A stretch of DNA of 64,000 bases from Bryobacteraceae bacterium (GTDB lineage: Bacteria > Acidobacteriota > Terriglobia > Bryobacterales > Bryobacteraceae), in the NCBI GenBank assembly GCA_025056865.1, contig JANWVO010000038.1, positions 62,001-126,000 on the forward strand, read 5' to 3'. Below, piece by piece: positions 38,062 to 46,276 of this stretch. The position numbers and the translations under genes were made by a program. Below the pieces are notes generated by a model. The model searched no databases. It worked only from the letters and a program-made list of their open reading frames with translations, and was not told the origin of the DNA. Position 1 is the stretch's first letter; every line of letters begins with the position of its first letter.

Positions 38062-39663
38062 TCACAGCAGCTCTTCGATGCTGTAAATGAGGCGGTCCAG
38101 CACCGCCGCGTCCGTCATCGGGTTGAAGAAGACTGCCTTCCAGGCGGGCAGCGCCAGCCCGTTGGCCTTGTGGCCGGCATTCAGCGTGAAGCTCAGCCGC
38201 GCGTCGAGCCGCGGGTCCAGATTCTTTTCGCGCTTCTCGAACAGGCGGCGGATCTCGGCCGCGTAGCGCTCAAAGCGGTCCGCCGGCATCTGTCCGGAGA
38301 TCACCCGCTGATAGATTTCCTTCGCGTTGCGGCCCTTGGGCAGCACCCACCAGACGACGCTCGGCCCGATGGAGCCGAGGTTGAGCACCTTGCAGTACTC
38401 GAGCCGTTCCAGCCGCTGCTTGAGATCCTCGGCCAGCTCGAGCGCGCGCGCCACCAGCAGTTGCCAGCCCGCCAGCCCGATGCCGTTCAGCGAGGCCATC
38501 ACCGTGTAGGGCCCCAGCGCGGGCCGCGACGTCTCCAGGGTGAACACCGCCGGGTCGCGGCGCCCGTCGGCTTCCGAAAAGTAGGGCATCTCCTCGGTGC
38601 TGCGGGACAGGTAGCGCAGGTCCTGCCGGCTCTTGACCAGAAACGCGCTTGCCGGGTAGTGGCCCCAGCCCATCTTGTGGAAGTCGATGGTGATGCTGTC
38701 GGCGACGCGCAGCCCGGCGGTGGCTTTCTGCGCGCGCGCCACCAGCGCGAGCGTCGAGGGCGAAAAGCCCAGCTCGTTGCGCTCGATGTCATAGGCGGCC
38801 AGGAAACACAGCACCCAGCCGACGGCGGCATCGACGTGCAACTGCGGCCGCGGCACGCCGTGCCGCGCGGCGAAGCGGTCGAGAATCTCACGGATGGCGG
38901 CGACGTCGTCGATGCCGGAGGCGTCCGTGGTGCCGAAGGTGGCCGTGACGAAGGCAACGCGCGCGCCCGCCGCATGCAGCTCTTCGAGCTTCTCTTCCAG
39001 AAGGTCCAGCCGCATCGCGAAGGCTTCATCGGTGGGAATTGCGTGCAGGTTGCGCGTGCCGAGGCCCAGCCAGCCCGCCAGCGTGAGGTTGGAATAGTGC
39101 GCCGCCTCGCTGACGATGCCGGCGATGTTCAGCCCGCGCAGCCCCGCGTGCATCGCGCCCGGGCACGTCTTCTCGATGCCGATCTTGGCCCCGTACAGGT
39201 TCGAGACCGTGCCGCCCATGGTGAAGACGCCCCACGGGTCTTCGATGTGGTAGAAGAGCAGGTTCGCCAGCGCGGTGACGGACTTGATTTCCAGCTCGTT
39301 GGACCTCTGGCTGTAAGTGTCCGTGCAGAGGTTCGGGTTCTTCAGCAGGCAGGCCAGAGCGCCCACCAGCGAGGCGTAGTTGGCCGGCCCCTTGACGTTT
39401 TCGAGATGCAGCGGGCTGTACCAGGAGTCCGTGCCCCAGAAGTAGGGGAAGATGGCGTCGCGCGCGTCCTTGAGGTTGCCGGGCAGGACGTGGATTTCCG
39501 GGTTGGCCTGCGCCGTCTCGTAGTTCTGGGCCATGTGCGGCGAAGGCGGCAGCGCGGCCTCGGCCTGCACCGCCATCAGGAACTCGCGGAAGATCGAGGT
39601 GATCAGCTCGGGGTCGCAGGTGAAGAAGTTGTCAACGATCTGGCCGTAAAGCTTCTGGTCCAT
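38062..39663 (-). CDS. PLP-dependent group II decarboxylase
   Basis: This is a 533-residue protein of the glutamate/aromatic/tyrosine decarboxylase fold. FTMGGTVSNLYGAKIG binds the cofactor phosphate. FVTATFGTTDASGIDDV and LHVDAAVGW carry the conserved Asp for the pyridine nitrogen. SITIDFHKMGWG supplies the Schiff-base Lys preceded by His. An N-terminal extension (~1-60) is longer than in GadB. The amino-acid substrate is not clear from sequence; glutamate, aspartate and tyrosine are all possible. Confidence 0.88.
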   Translation of the reverse strand: MDQKLYGQIVDNFFTCDPELITSIFREFLMAVQAEAALPPSPHMAQNYETAQANPEIHVLPGNLKDARDAIFPYFWGTDSWYSPLHLENVKGPANYASLVGALACLLKNPNLCTDTYSQRSNELEIKSVTALANLLFYHIEDPWGVFTMGGTVSNLYGAKIGIEKTCPGAMHAGLRGLNIAGIVSEAAHYSNLTLAGWLGLGTRNLHAIPTDEAFAMRLDLLEEKLEELHAAGARVAFVTATFGTTDASGIDDVAAIREILDRFAARHGVPRPQLHVDAAVGWVLCFLAAYDIERNELGFSPSTLALVARAQKATAGLRVADSITIDFHKMGWGHYPASAFLVKSRQDLRYLSRSTEEMPYFSEADGRRDPAVFTLETSRPALGPYTVMASLNGIGLAGWQLLVARALELAEDLKQRLERLEYCKVLNLGSIGPSVVWWVLPKGRNAKEIYQRVISGQMPADRFERYAAEIRRLFEKREKNLDPRLDARLSFTLNAGHKANGLALPAWKAVFFNPMTDAAVLDRLIYSIEELL

Positions 39664-39678
39664 GCGCGGGCCGCCTTT

Positions 39679-39710
39679 CCTGGCGCGCCCCGCCGAAGGG
39701 GCGCGCCAGG
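39679..39710 (-). promoter_or_regulatory. Strong GC hairpin ahead of the PLP decarboxylase
   Basis: A perfect 13-bp stem (CCTGGCGCGCCCC at 39679-39691 with GGGGCGCGCCAGG at 39698-39710) has a 6-base loop. Reading leftward it ends just before the AAAGG ribosome binding site and the ATG at 39663. There is no U-tract. It may terminate the upstream gene or control the decarboxylase. It shares the GGCGCGCC core with the metK-tig hairpin. Confidence 0.5.
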
Positions 39711-39829
39711 ATCAAGTCTAGCGCCGCACCGGCACAGGGCGGCGCGGCCCGCGTTCGGGCGTGGCGGCACCGGGATTCAGGCCGGCCCCTGCCTGCTGGG
39801 GAACACGGCTGAGGGGCCGCGGTCGCGGG

Positions 39830-40468
39830 TCAACGTCCGCGGGCCAGGCGGGCGAAGCCTGCGCGCGCCAGCTCCTGCCGCTCCGGCGGACTCATCGTCT
39901 CCGGCGAGACCAGAAACACCACGGCAACGGACTCCGCCCCCTCCTGATCGGGAACCGGCAGCGACGCCACCGCATCCTGCGGCAGCGGATCGCAGGACAG
40001 GCACAGGCAGTAGGGCCCCATGCGGACGCACGAACCGCAGGCGGAGGGGCCGCAGGCGGAGCCCGCCTCTTCAATGGGCGTGACGGAGACGACCGCGGCA
40101 ATCAGGCGGCCCCTCTGCCCCGCCTGCCGGACCTGCGCGGCGAACGATGCCAGCCCAGGCGGCAGAGGCGCCGTGCGCGCTGCGTCCGCCTTGGTCATCT
40201 TTCCGCCGCCTGCGATCGCATCCAGCACCTGCCGCAACGCCGGCTCGAGCTGTGGAAGCTGGCGGGCGTGCGGGGTGATGCTGCCCGGCCTGGCGATGAC
40301 CATGCCGCGGCGGATGTCCTTCTTCTCAATGCCGCGCGCAGCCGCGCCCGCGTCGAGATCCAGCAGGACCATTTCGGGGGCCGCAGCTCCAGCGGCCCGG
40401 CCCTCCTGCGCACGGGAGGGCGCAGCGGCGATCAGCACAACAGAAAGCAGGGTGAGATGGAACTTCAT
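39830..40468 (-). CDS. Secreted protein containing an EF-Tu domain 2-like segment
   Basis: This is a 212-residue protein. A signal peptide (MKFHLTLLSVVLIAAAPSRA) is followed at residues 45-68 by RGIEKKDIRRGMVIARPGSITPHA. That is close to the elongation factor Tu domain 2 stretch RGIEKxDIERGMVxAKPGSIxPHxK, as remembered from bacterial EF-Tu. No GTPase domain is present. A Cys-rich stretch (ACGPSACGSC...YCLCLSCDP, ~138-161) lies toward the C-terminus and may bind metal or form disulphides. I chose the second ATG (40468), which has GAGGGG six bases upstream. Function unknown. It is not a pseudogene of tuf, because it has its own signal peptide and an intact frame. Confidence 0.72.
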   Translation of the reverse strand: MKFHLTLLSVVLIAAAPSRAQEGRAAGAAAPEMVLLDLDAGAAARGIEKKDIRRGMVIARPGSITPHARQLPQLEPALRQVLDAIAGGGKMTKADAARTAPLPPGLASFAAQVRQAGQRGRLIAAVVSVTPIEEAGSACGPSACGSCVRMGPYCLCLSCDPLPQDAVASLPVPDQEGAESVAVVFLVSPETMSPPERQELARAGFARLARGR

Positions 40469-40704
40469 GGGCATCCCCTCTGCTCATAGATAACGGAAGG
40501 GCGGAGAAGTTTCTTCACGCCAGAGACCCCCGTGTTTGTATTTCTGCGGCGGAGCCAAGCCCGGCGTACAGAGGATCCGTGAGACCCGGGGGCGGCCCGC
40601 AGCGGAGCGTCCGCACCGGGCCGGTTCCATCCGGGCGGCGGCTCGCATAAGATGTTGCCGGGCTGGGGCCGGAACGGGCCGCGGCGGAAGGATCGGGCGC
40701 ATTC

Positions 40705-41883
40705 ATGGAATCCTCGCGAAGAACATTCCTCACTGCGGCGGCTGCCGCAACGCGGGTGTTGGGCGCAAACGACCGCATCCGGCTGGGCGTCATCGGGACA
40801 GGCGGGCGCGGCAGGCACCTGATCCGGATGGCAAAGCTGGCGGGCGGCTGCGAGATCGCCGCCGTCTGTGACGCATGGGACGTGCGCGCCCGGGAAGGAG
40901 CCGGGGAGGCGGTGAAGCAGTTCGGCGGCGCCGCGCCGGCGCAATACGCCGACTAACGCAGGCTGCTCGATCGAAGCGACGTGGATGGCGTCATCGTGGC
41001 GACGCTCGACCACTGGCACTCGCGCATGACCGTCGACGCGCTGCGCGCCGGCAAGGACGTCTTCGTCGAGAAGCCGATGACGTCGCTGCCCGCGCAGGGC
41101 CACGACATCCTCCGCGCCGTGCGCGAGACGAAGAGGCTGGTGCAGGTGGGCGTGCAGCAGCGCTCGATCAGCCACTTCATCGAAGCGAAGCAGAAGTACT
41201 TCGACACCGGCCGCATCGGCCGCGTCCACATGGTGCGCACCTACTGGAACGCGAACACCGGCTATCTGACGCCGGTGCCGCCGGGCATGGAGAACAAGCC
41301 TCCCGGGCTGGACTGGGACGCCGTGCTCGGCTGGCTGCCGAAACGGCCCTGGAACCCGAAGATGTATTTCAACCGCTTCGCCTACTGGGAGTTCTCCACC
41401 GGCGGGCAGACCGGCGGCCTGTTCGTGCACCTGGTCGACGTCGTGCACTGGTACCTCGGGCTGAAGCGGCCTTCCTCCGCCGTGGCGCTCGGCGGCATCT
41501 ACCAGTACGACGACGGGCGCGACACGCCGGACAACATCAACTTCATCCTCGATTACCCGGAGCGGGTGAACGTGACCTTTGAGGCGAGCATCAGCGATCT
41601 GAACCCGCGCGAGTCGGTCGACATCGCCTTTCTGGGCACGCAGGGGCGGCTCCACATCTTCCGCTCCGGCTACCGGTTCCTGCCGAAAGAGGGCGAGCCG
41701 GAGGTGCAGAAGGGCGGGCCGGAGGAGGCGCACATGGCGAACTTCCTCGAGTGCATGCGCACGCGGAAGGAGCCGAACGCGAACGCGGTGGACGGGCACT
41801 ACTCGGCGATGGCCTGCCACATCGGCAACATCGCCTACCGCGAGGGGCGGCGCGTCGAGTGGGATCCGCACTGGGACGTCTGA
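40705..41883 (+). pseudogene. Gfo/Idh/MocA family oxidoreductase, interrupted by an in-frame stop
   Basis: The reading frame runs for 393 codons but has a TAA at 40954-40956, where relatives usually have Tyr (QYAD-stop-RRLLDRSDVDGV). Upstream is a Tat-type signal (SRRTFLTAAAAA) and the NAD-binding LGVIGTGGRGRHL. Downstream are DHWHSRM, VEKPMTSL, VQVGVQQRS and GGLFVHLVDVVHWYLG, all typical. Nothing else is damaged, so the change is recent, a sequencing error, or read through. Enzymes of this family oxidise or rearrange sugars and inositols. A GTG at 40981 could restart the second part, which would lack the nucleotide-binding domain. Confidence 0.85.
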
Positions 41884-41907
41884 GGCTTCAGGGAAGAGAG
41901 GATGGCG

Positions 41908-42732
41908 ATGACGCCCGGCATCAACATGGAGTTCATCCGCTGCGAGGACAAGCCGTTCGCCGCCGGCGTCGAACGCGCCGCGCAGATCGGCTACCGCTAC
42001 ATCGAGCCGATGGTGCACAACGGGCGCGAGCTGCTGAGCGAAGCAGGCTACTTCCATTCGGTGTCGATGGACGAAGAACCGCTTTTCGTGCGCGACCTGA
42101 TCGAGAGCCACGGCCTGCGGTGCAGCGGGCTGTCGGCGCACACGCCGCTGATGCGGCCCGAGATCAGCGTGCCGTACCTTGAAAAGGCCATCCGCTTCGC
42201 CCATGCGCTCGGCGCGCCGGTGGTGAACACGGACGAGGGGATCCGGCCGCCGTGGCTCGACGGGGACGAAATCTGGCATGTCATGCGCTACACGCTGAAG
42301 AAGGTCCTGCCGGTGGCGGAGCGCTACGGGGTCTGCCTCGGCATCGAGCCCCACCAGTCGATCTCGAAGACCACCGGGGGGCTGCTGCGGATCGCAACGC
42401 TCGTGGATTCGCCGATGCTCCGGATCAACTACGATACGGGCAACGCCTTGCTGGCAGGGGAGGATCCCTACGCCGGGCTGGACGCCGTCGGCGGGCTCGT
42501 GGTGCATGTGCACGCGAAGGACATTTCGATCCGGCAGGCCGAAACCGAACAGGGCCATGTGACGGGAACGCCGGTGGGCTGCGCCTGCGGCGATGGCGTG
42601 ATCGACTGGCGGCGCGTGGTGGCGATCCTCCGCAAACACGGCTACGATGGCGTGCTGAGCGTCGAATGCGGGACGCCGGAACAGGCGGCGCGCTCTCTGG
42701 CGCATCTGAATGAGGTGATTGCCGGTGCATAG
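41908..42732 (+). CDS. Sugar phosphate isomerase/epimerase (xylose isomerase-like TIM barrel)
   Basis: This is a 274-residue protein. The TIM-barrel pattern includes IGYRYIEPMVHNG, LRCSGLSAHTPL, APVVNTDEGIRP, VCLGIEPHQS, LRINYDTGNALL, VVHVHAKDI and GVLSVECGTP, with metal-binding Glu, Asp, His and Glu in the expected order. The ATG at 41908 has AGAGG six bases upstream and is preferred to the ATG at 41902. It follows the Gfo/Idh/MocA gene by 24 bases and overlaps the ThuA gene, so the three form a sugar-oxidation operon; the sugar is unknown. Confidence 0.88.
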   Translation: MTPGINMEFIRCEDKPFAAGVERAAQIGYRYIEPMVHNGRELLSEAGYFHSVSMDEEPLFVRDLIESHGLRCSGLSAHTPLMRPEISVPYLEKAIRFAHALGAPVVNTDEGIRPPWLDGDEIWHVMRYTLKKVLPVAERYGVCLGIEPHQSISKTTGGLLRIATLVDSPMLRINYDTGNALLAGEDPYAGLDAVGGLVVHVHAKDISIRQAETEQGHVTGTPVGCACGDGVIDWRRVVAILRKHGYDGVLSVECGTPEQAARSLAHLNEVIAGA

Positions 42733-44203
42733 GTTGGCATGGCTGATGATGGCCGCGGCGGCGATGGCGCAGCCGCCGGCGGAGATTCCGGAGCGTTTCT
42801 CCTTCGAGGAAGGCCGGATCCGGGTGCTCATCCTCACGGGGCGGAACAATCACGACTGGCGCGCCACCACGCCCCTGCTGCGCGCGGCGCTCGAGGCCGC
42901 CGGCCGCTTCGACGTGCGGGTCACCGAGGAGCCGGCGGGGCTCGACGAAAAAACATTGCGCCCCTATCATGTTCTGGTCTCGAACTACTGCGGCCCGCGC
43001 TGGGGCGCCGCCGCCGAGGCTGCGGTGGAAGGCTTCGTGCGCGGCGGCCGCGGCCTGGCGGTGGTCCATGCGGCCAGCTATCCGTTCGGCGGTCTCGAGG
43101 TGCTCGGGGAGAAGATGACGCGCACCGGGGTCCGCGAACCTGCCTGGCCGGCCTGGGGCGAGATGGTGGGCGCCGTGTGGTCCGCCGGGGAGCCCCGCAC
43201 CGGACATGGCCGGCGGCATGTCTTCCAGGTCGAGTGGAAGGACGCGGAGCATCCGGTGGCGGCGGGCATGCGGCCCTTCCTGATCTCGGACGAGCTGTAC
43301 AACAACTTCCGGCTGAAGCCGGGCAACGTGGTGCTGGCCGAGGCCTTCGACGACCCGGCGCAGGGCGGCACCGGACGGCGCGAGCCGCTCCTGTGGGCGC
43401 GCCGCTACGGCAGCGGGCGCGTTTTCCACACCGCGCTGGGCCATGACACGGACGCGATGCGGACGCCCGGCTTCCTGGTTTCCTTCGTGCGCGGCGTGGA
43501 GTGGGCCGCCACCGGCGCCGTGACGCTCGGCACGCGGCTCGACCTGAACCCGAAGGATCCGGACGCCGTCCGCGTGCTGCTCGTGACCGGCGGGCACGAC
43601 CACGAGGCTTCGTTCTACGAGGTGCTGGAAGGCCACCGCGACATCCGCGTGAACGTCGATCCCCATCCCGTGGCGTTCCGCCATGACCTGCGGAAGCTCT
43701 ACGACGTGCTCGTGCTGTACGACTCCATCCAGGTGGAGCATCTCCCGGAAAGCCACCGCGAGAACCTGCGCGCGTTCGTCGAAAGCGGCAAAGGCGCCGT
43801 GCTGCTGCACCACGCCATCGTCGATTTCGCCGGCTGGGAATGGTGGTGGCGCGAGGTCGCGGGCGGCCTGTACGTGCTTCAGGCGCGCGAGGGGATGCCG
43901 GCTTCCCGCTATCTGCATGATGTCGAGCTGGTGGTGGAACCCGTGGGCGGCCATCCCATCACGCGCGAACTGCCCCCTATGCGGCTGTTCGATGAGACCT
44001 ACAAGGGCGTCTGGCGGCGGCCCGACGTCGTGCCGCTGTTGCGGACTACCCACCCCACCAGCGACGAGGTGATCGGCTGGGTGAGCCCGTATGCGAAGTC
44101 GCGGATCGTCTTCCTCCAGCCGGGCCACGGCCGCGAGACGCACGAGCTGCCCTGGTACCGGCGGCTGGTGCGCCAGGCGGTGCTGTGGGCGGCGGGCCGT
44201 TGA
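42725..44203 (+). CDS. Secreted protein with two tandem ThuA domains
   Basis: This is a 492-residue protein with a signal peptide (MHRLAWLMMAAAAMAQ). Two copies of the ThuA (type 1 glutamine amidotransferase-like) domain follow: the first at ~30-255 (VLILTGRNNHDW, GLAVVHAASYPFGG, RVFHTALGHD) and the second at ~275-485 (VLLVTGGHDHEASFY, GAVLLHHAIVDFAGWEWWW, RIVFLQPGHGRETH). ThuA domains occur in trehalose-utilisation and other sugar clusters; a catalytic Cys is not evident. The GTG at 42725 fits a GAGG at suitable spacing; a TTG at 42719 is possible. It overlaps the upstream isomerase by eight bases. Confidence 0.85.
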   Translation: MHRLAWLMMAAAAMAQPPAEIPERFSFEEGRIRVLILTGRNNHDWRATTPLLRAALEAAGRFDVRVTEEPAGLDEKTLRPYHVLVSNYCGPRWGAAAEAAVEGFVRGGRGLAVVHAASYPFGGLEVLGEKMTRTGVREPAWPAWGEMVGAVWSAGEPRTGHGRRHVFQVEWKDAEHPVAAGMRPFLISDELYNNFRLKPGNVVLAEAFDDPAQGGTGRREPLLWARRYGSGRVFHTALGHDTDAMRTPGFLVSFVRGVEWAATGAVTLGTRLDLNPKDPDAVRVLLVTGGHDHEASFYEVLEGHRDIRVNVDPHPVAFRHDLRKLYDVLVLYDSIQVEHLPESHRENLRAFVESGKGAVLLHHAIVDFAGWEWWWREVAGGLYVLQAREGMPASRYLHDVELVVEPVGGHPITRELPPMRLFDETYKGVWRRPDVVPLLRTTHPTSDEVIGWVSPYAKSRIVFLQPGHGRETHELPWYRRLVRQAVLWAAGR

Positions 44204-44243
44204 GCGCCAGGAAGTTGCTGGCAGGCAGAGAGTTGGCGCGTCT

Positions 44244-44264
44244 TTCGGTTCGTTTTGCACTTCT
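44244..44264 (-). repeat. Copy of the TGCAAAACGAACC dispersed repeat
   Basis: On the minus strand this reads AGAAGTGCAAAACGAACCGAA. It lies in the 169-base gap between the ThuA and GGCT-like genes. Two more copies lie near 63.4-63.6 kb. The shared core is TGCAAAACGAACC(A/G)AA. Confidence 0.7.
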
Positions 44265-44372
44265 CCCGCCGGGCGGGCCGCAGTGCCGGAACCTCATGCG
44301 GCCTTCGCATGGGGCCGCCCCCCGCGAGGCTCTGCCAGTCCGGCACACCGCCGCAATGCGAAGCTGGGAGGA

Positions 44373-44819
44373 ATGCCGTACTTCGCCTACGGGAGCAACC
44401 TCAGCCGGAGCCAGATGGAGAAGCGGTTGGGGAGGGTTCCTCCCGCCCGCGCGGCGCGCCTCGAGGGCTGGCGTCTCGCTTTCAACAAGCGTGGCCGCCC
44501 GGTCTATGCCAACATCGTCCGCCACGCCGGCGGCGCCGTCTGGGGCGTCTTGTATGAGTGCACGGAAGCGGAGCTGGCCGTCATGGACCGCTATGAGGGC
44601 GTGGCCGGCGGGCACTACCGCCGTATCGTGGTCGAAGTGGAAACGGAGGACGGCGGGCGGCTGGCCGCCATCACCTACGAAGCCTGTCCACAGAGCGTGA
44701 CGGAAGAGCAACCCCCGCCGCCGGAATATGCCGCGCGGATTCTGCAAGGCGCGGCCGAGCACGGGCTGCCCGAGGCCTGGCTGAAAGAGGTGCTCCGCCT
44801 CTGCGAAGCCAGCCGCTGA
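44373..44819 (+). CDS. Gamma-glutamylcyclotransferase-like protein
   Basis: This is a 148-residue protein starting MPYFAYGSNLSRSQM, the YGSNL nucleotide-like loop of the GGCT/AIG2 fold. VWGVLYECTEAELAVMDRYEGV carries the expected catalytic Glu in the DxxEG context. Enzymes of this family release 5-oxoproline from gamma-glutamyl peptides or amines. GGGAGGA lies directly upstream of the ATG at 44373. An in-frame extension upstream runs through the ThuA gene and was discarded. Confidence 0.9.
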   Translation: MPYFAYGSNLSRSQMEKRLGRVPPARAARLEGWRLAFNKRGRPVYANIVRHAGGAVWGVLYECTEAELAVMDRYEGVAGGHYRRIVVEVETEDGGRLAAITYEACPQSVTEEQPPPPEYAARILQGAAEHGLPEAWLKEVLRLCEASR

Positions 44820-44912
44820 GACCCGGCAAGAGGAGCCGGTCACGGGCGCGCCCTGCGGCGGGTTGCCCCCTTCCTGGTGGAGGAAGCCCGGGAGGAGCGG
44901 TTCCCATCCGCT

Positions 44913-45461
44913 TCAGCGCTGCGGTTTGGCGGCCTGGCGGATGGCCTTCTGGAGCTCGCTGGCGACGCGGCGGGCGGTGGCATCGAGCTCGTCCGGCACG
45001 GTGCGCCTGGGCCGGGCGTAGATGGACCAGACGACGTGGCGCGAGCCGCGGGCCACAAGGAAGACGGTTCCCCTCCCGCGGCCCAGGCTGCTGGCACGCT
45101 GGTCGGGTACCACCCTGACGTCGAGACCGGCGGGGGAACGGTCGGCTTCCTCCTCGGCTTTGGAGGGCTTCGCTTCTTCAGGTTTTGGCTGCGGGTAGAG
45201 CTCCTCGAGCGCCTTCTCGAAGGGCTTGCCGATTCGGTCTGTGAGGATGGCGTCGGCTTTGGCCGGATCGGCGACCACGCGAAGCACGCCCTGCCGCGTG
45301 ATGTGGTTGGCCAGATACTGATCGAAGCTGTTGGCCATCGGCAGCAGATACACGGTGTGGATCTGGAGGATCTCCGGCCCCGCCTGCACGGGCTGGGGAG
45401 CCGCTTCCTGGGCCGTGCCGGCGGCCACGGTCATCGCTGCAAGCAGCAGGGGCAAAACCAT
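44913..45461 (-). CDS. Secreted hypothetical protein
   Basis: This is a 182-residue protein with a signal peptide (MVLPLLLAAMTVAAGTAQ). IHTVYLLPMANSFDQYLANHI, VVADPAKADAILTDRIG and a charged Pro/Glu/Lys linker (~95-115) follow, then RGTVFLVARGSRHVVWSIYARPRR and an amphipathic C-terminal helix. The KADAIL pattern recalls small envelope proteins that bind or assemble at the outer membrane, but I do not recognise the family. AAGGAG lies upstream of the chosen ATG. The ATG is close to the divergent glycosyltransferase start. Confidence 0.72.
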   Translation of the reverse strand: MVLPLLLAAMTVAAGTAQEAAPQPVQAGPEILQIHTVYLLPMANSFDQYLANHITRQGVLRVVADPAKADAILTDRIGKPFEKALEELYPQPKPEEAKPSKAEEEADRSPAGLDVRVVPDQRASSLGRGRGTVFLVARGSRHVVWSIYARPRRTVPDELDATARRVASELQKAIRQAAKPQR

Positions 45462-45527
45462 GAAGGCAACTCTCCTTGGGTCCGCAACTATACAATAGAC
45501 GGTTTCAGGGGCTGGAAAGACGGACGC

Positions 45528-46205
45528 TTGTACAGGGACCACAAAATCACGGTGGTGATCCCCTGCCTGAACGAGGAGCAGGGCATCGCGGAGGTGCTGC
45601 GGCGGATGCCGGCATTCGTCGATGAAGTCATTGTCGTCGACAACGCCAGCACGGACCGCACCGCCGAGGTGGCGCGCAGCTTCGGCGCGATGGTGATCCG
45701 CGAGGACGTCCGGGGCTACGGGCGGAGCTACAAGAAGGGCTTCAGCATGGCCACCGGCGACATCATCGTGACGCTCGACGGCGACCACAGCTATCCGCCC
45801 GACGCCATCAGCTACCTGCTGGAAGCCTTCTTCCACCTGGAGGCGGATTTCCTGAACGCAAGCCGCTTTCCGGTGCGCGACCGGCGGGCGATGAGCTTCA
45901 AGCACAAGGTGGGCAACCTGATCCTGAGCCTGGCGATGTCGCTGCTGTTCTTCCGCTGGGTGCGCGACTCGCAGAGCGGAATGTGGGTGTTCCGCCGCAG
46001 CATCCTCGACAGAATGAAGCTCGAAAGCGACGGCATGGCGTTTTCCGAGGAGATCAAGATCGAAGCGCTGCTTCAGCCGGGCCTGCGCTTCGAGGAGATT
46101 TCCATCATGTACTCGTCGCGGCTGGGCGAGATCAAGCTGAACCCCTGGAGGGACGGCTTCTACAATCTGTGGTTTCTTCTGAAGAAGCGCTTTGCGCGGC
46201 GCTGA
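45528..46205 (+). CDS. Family 2 glycosyltransferase (dolichyl-phosphate mannosyltransferase-like)
   Basis: This is a 225-residue protein. The GT-A fold has VVIPCLNEEQGI, VIVVDNASTDRTAEVA and VTLDGDHSYPPDAI (the DxD-like Asp pair), with a hydrophobic stretch near 130-150. It lacks C-terminal membrane anchors. It is like enzymes that load a sugar onto polyprenyl phosphate. The TTG start at 45528 is the only one close to the fold; the frame extends upstream through the divergent gene. TACAAT at 45491-45496 may be its -10. Confidence 0.88.
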   Translation: MYRDHKITVVIPCLNEEQGIAEVLRRMPAFVDEVIVVDNASTDRTAEVARSFGAMVIREDVRGYGRSYKKGFSMATGDIIVTLDGDHSYPPDAISYLLEAFFHLEADFLNASRFPVRDRRAMSFKHKVGNLILSLAMSLLFFRWVRDSQSGMWVFRRSILDRMKLESDGMAFSEEIKIEALLQPGLRFEEISIMYSSRLGEIKLNPWRDGFYNLWFLLKKRFARR

Positions 46206-46276
46206 AGGCGTGGTAGGCTGGTATTTCCCGCCCTGGTTCCCTTCCATTCTGACGGCTGCCGCCGGAAGACTGTCTG

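Noticed and set aside
40465-42849. 794-codon open frame on the minus strand over the Gfo/Idh and isomerase genes
   Set aside because: A typical GC-rich antisense shadow: no recognisable domain, while the opposite strand encodes clear family motifs.
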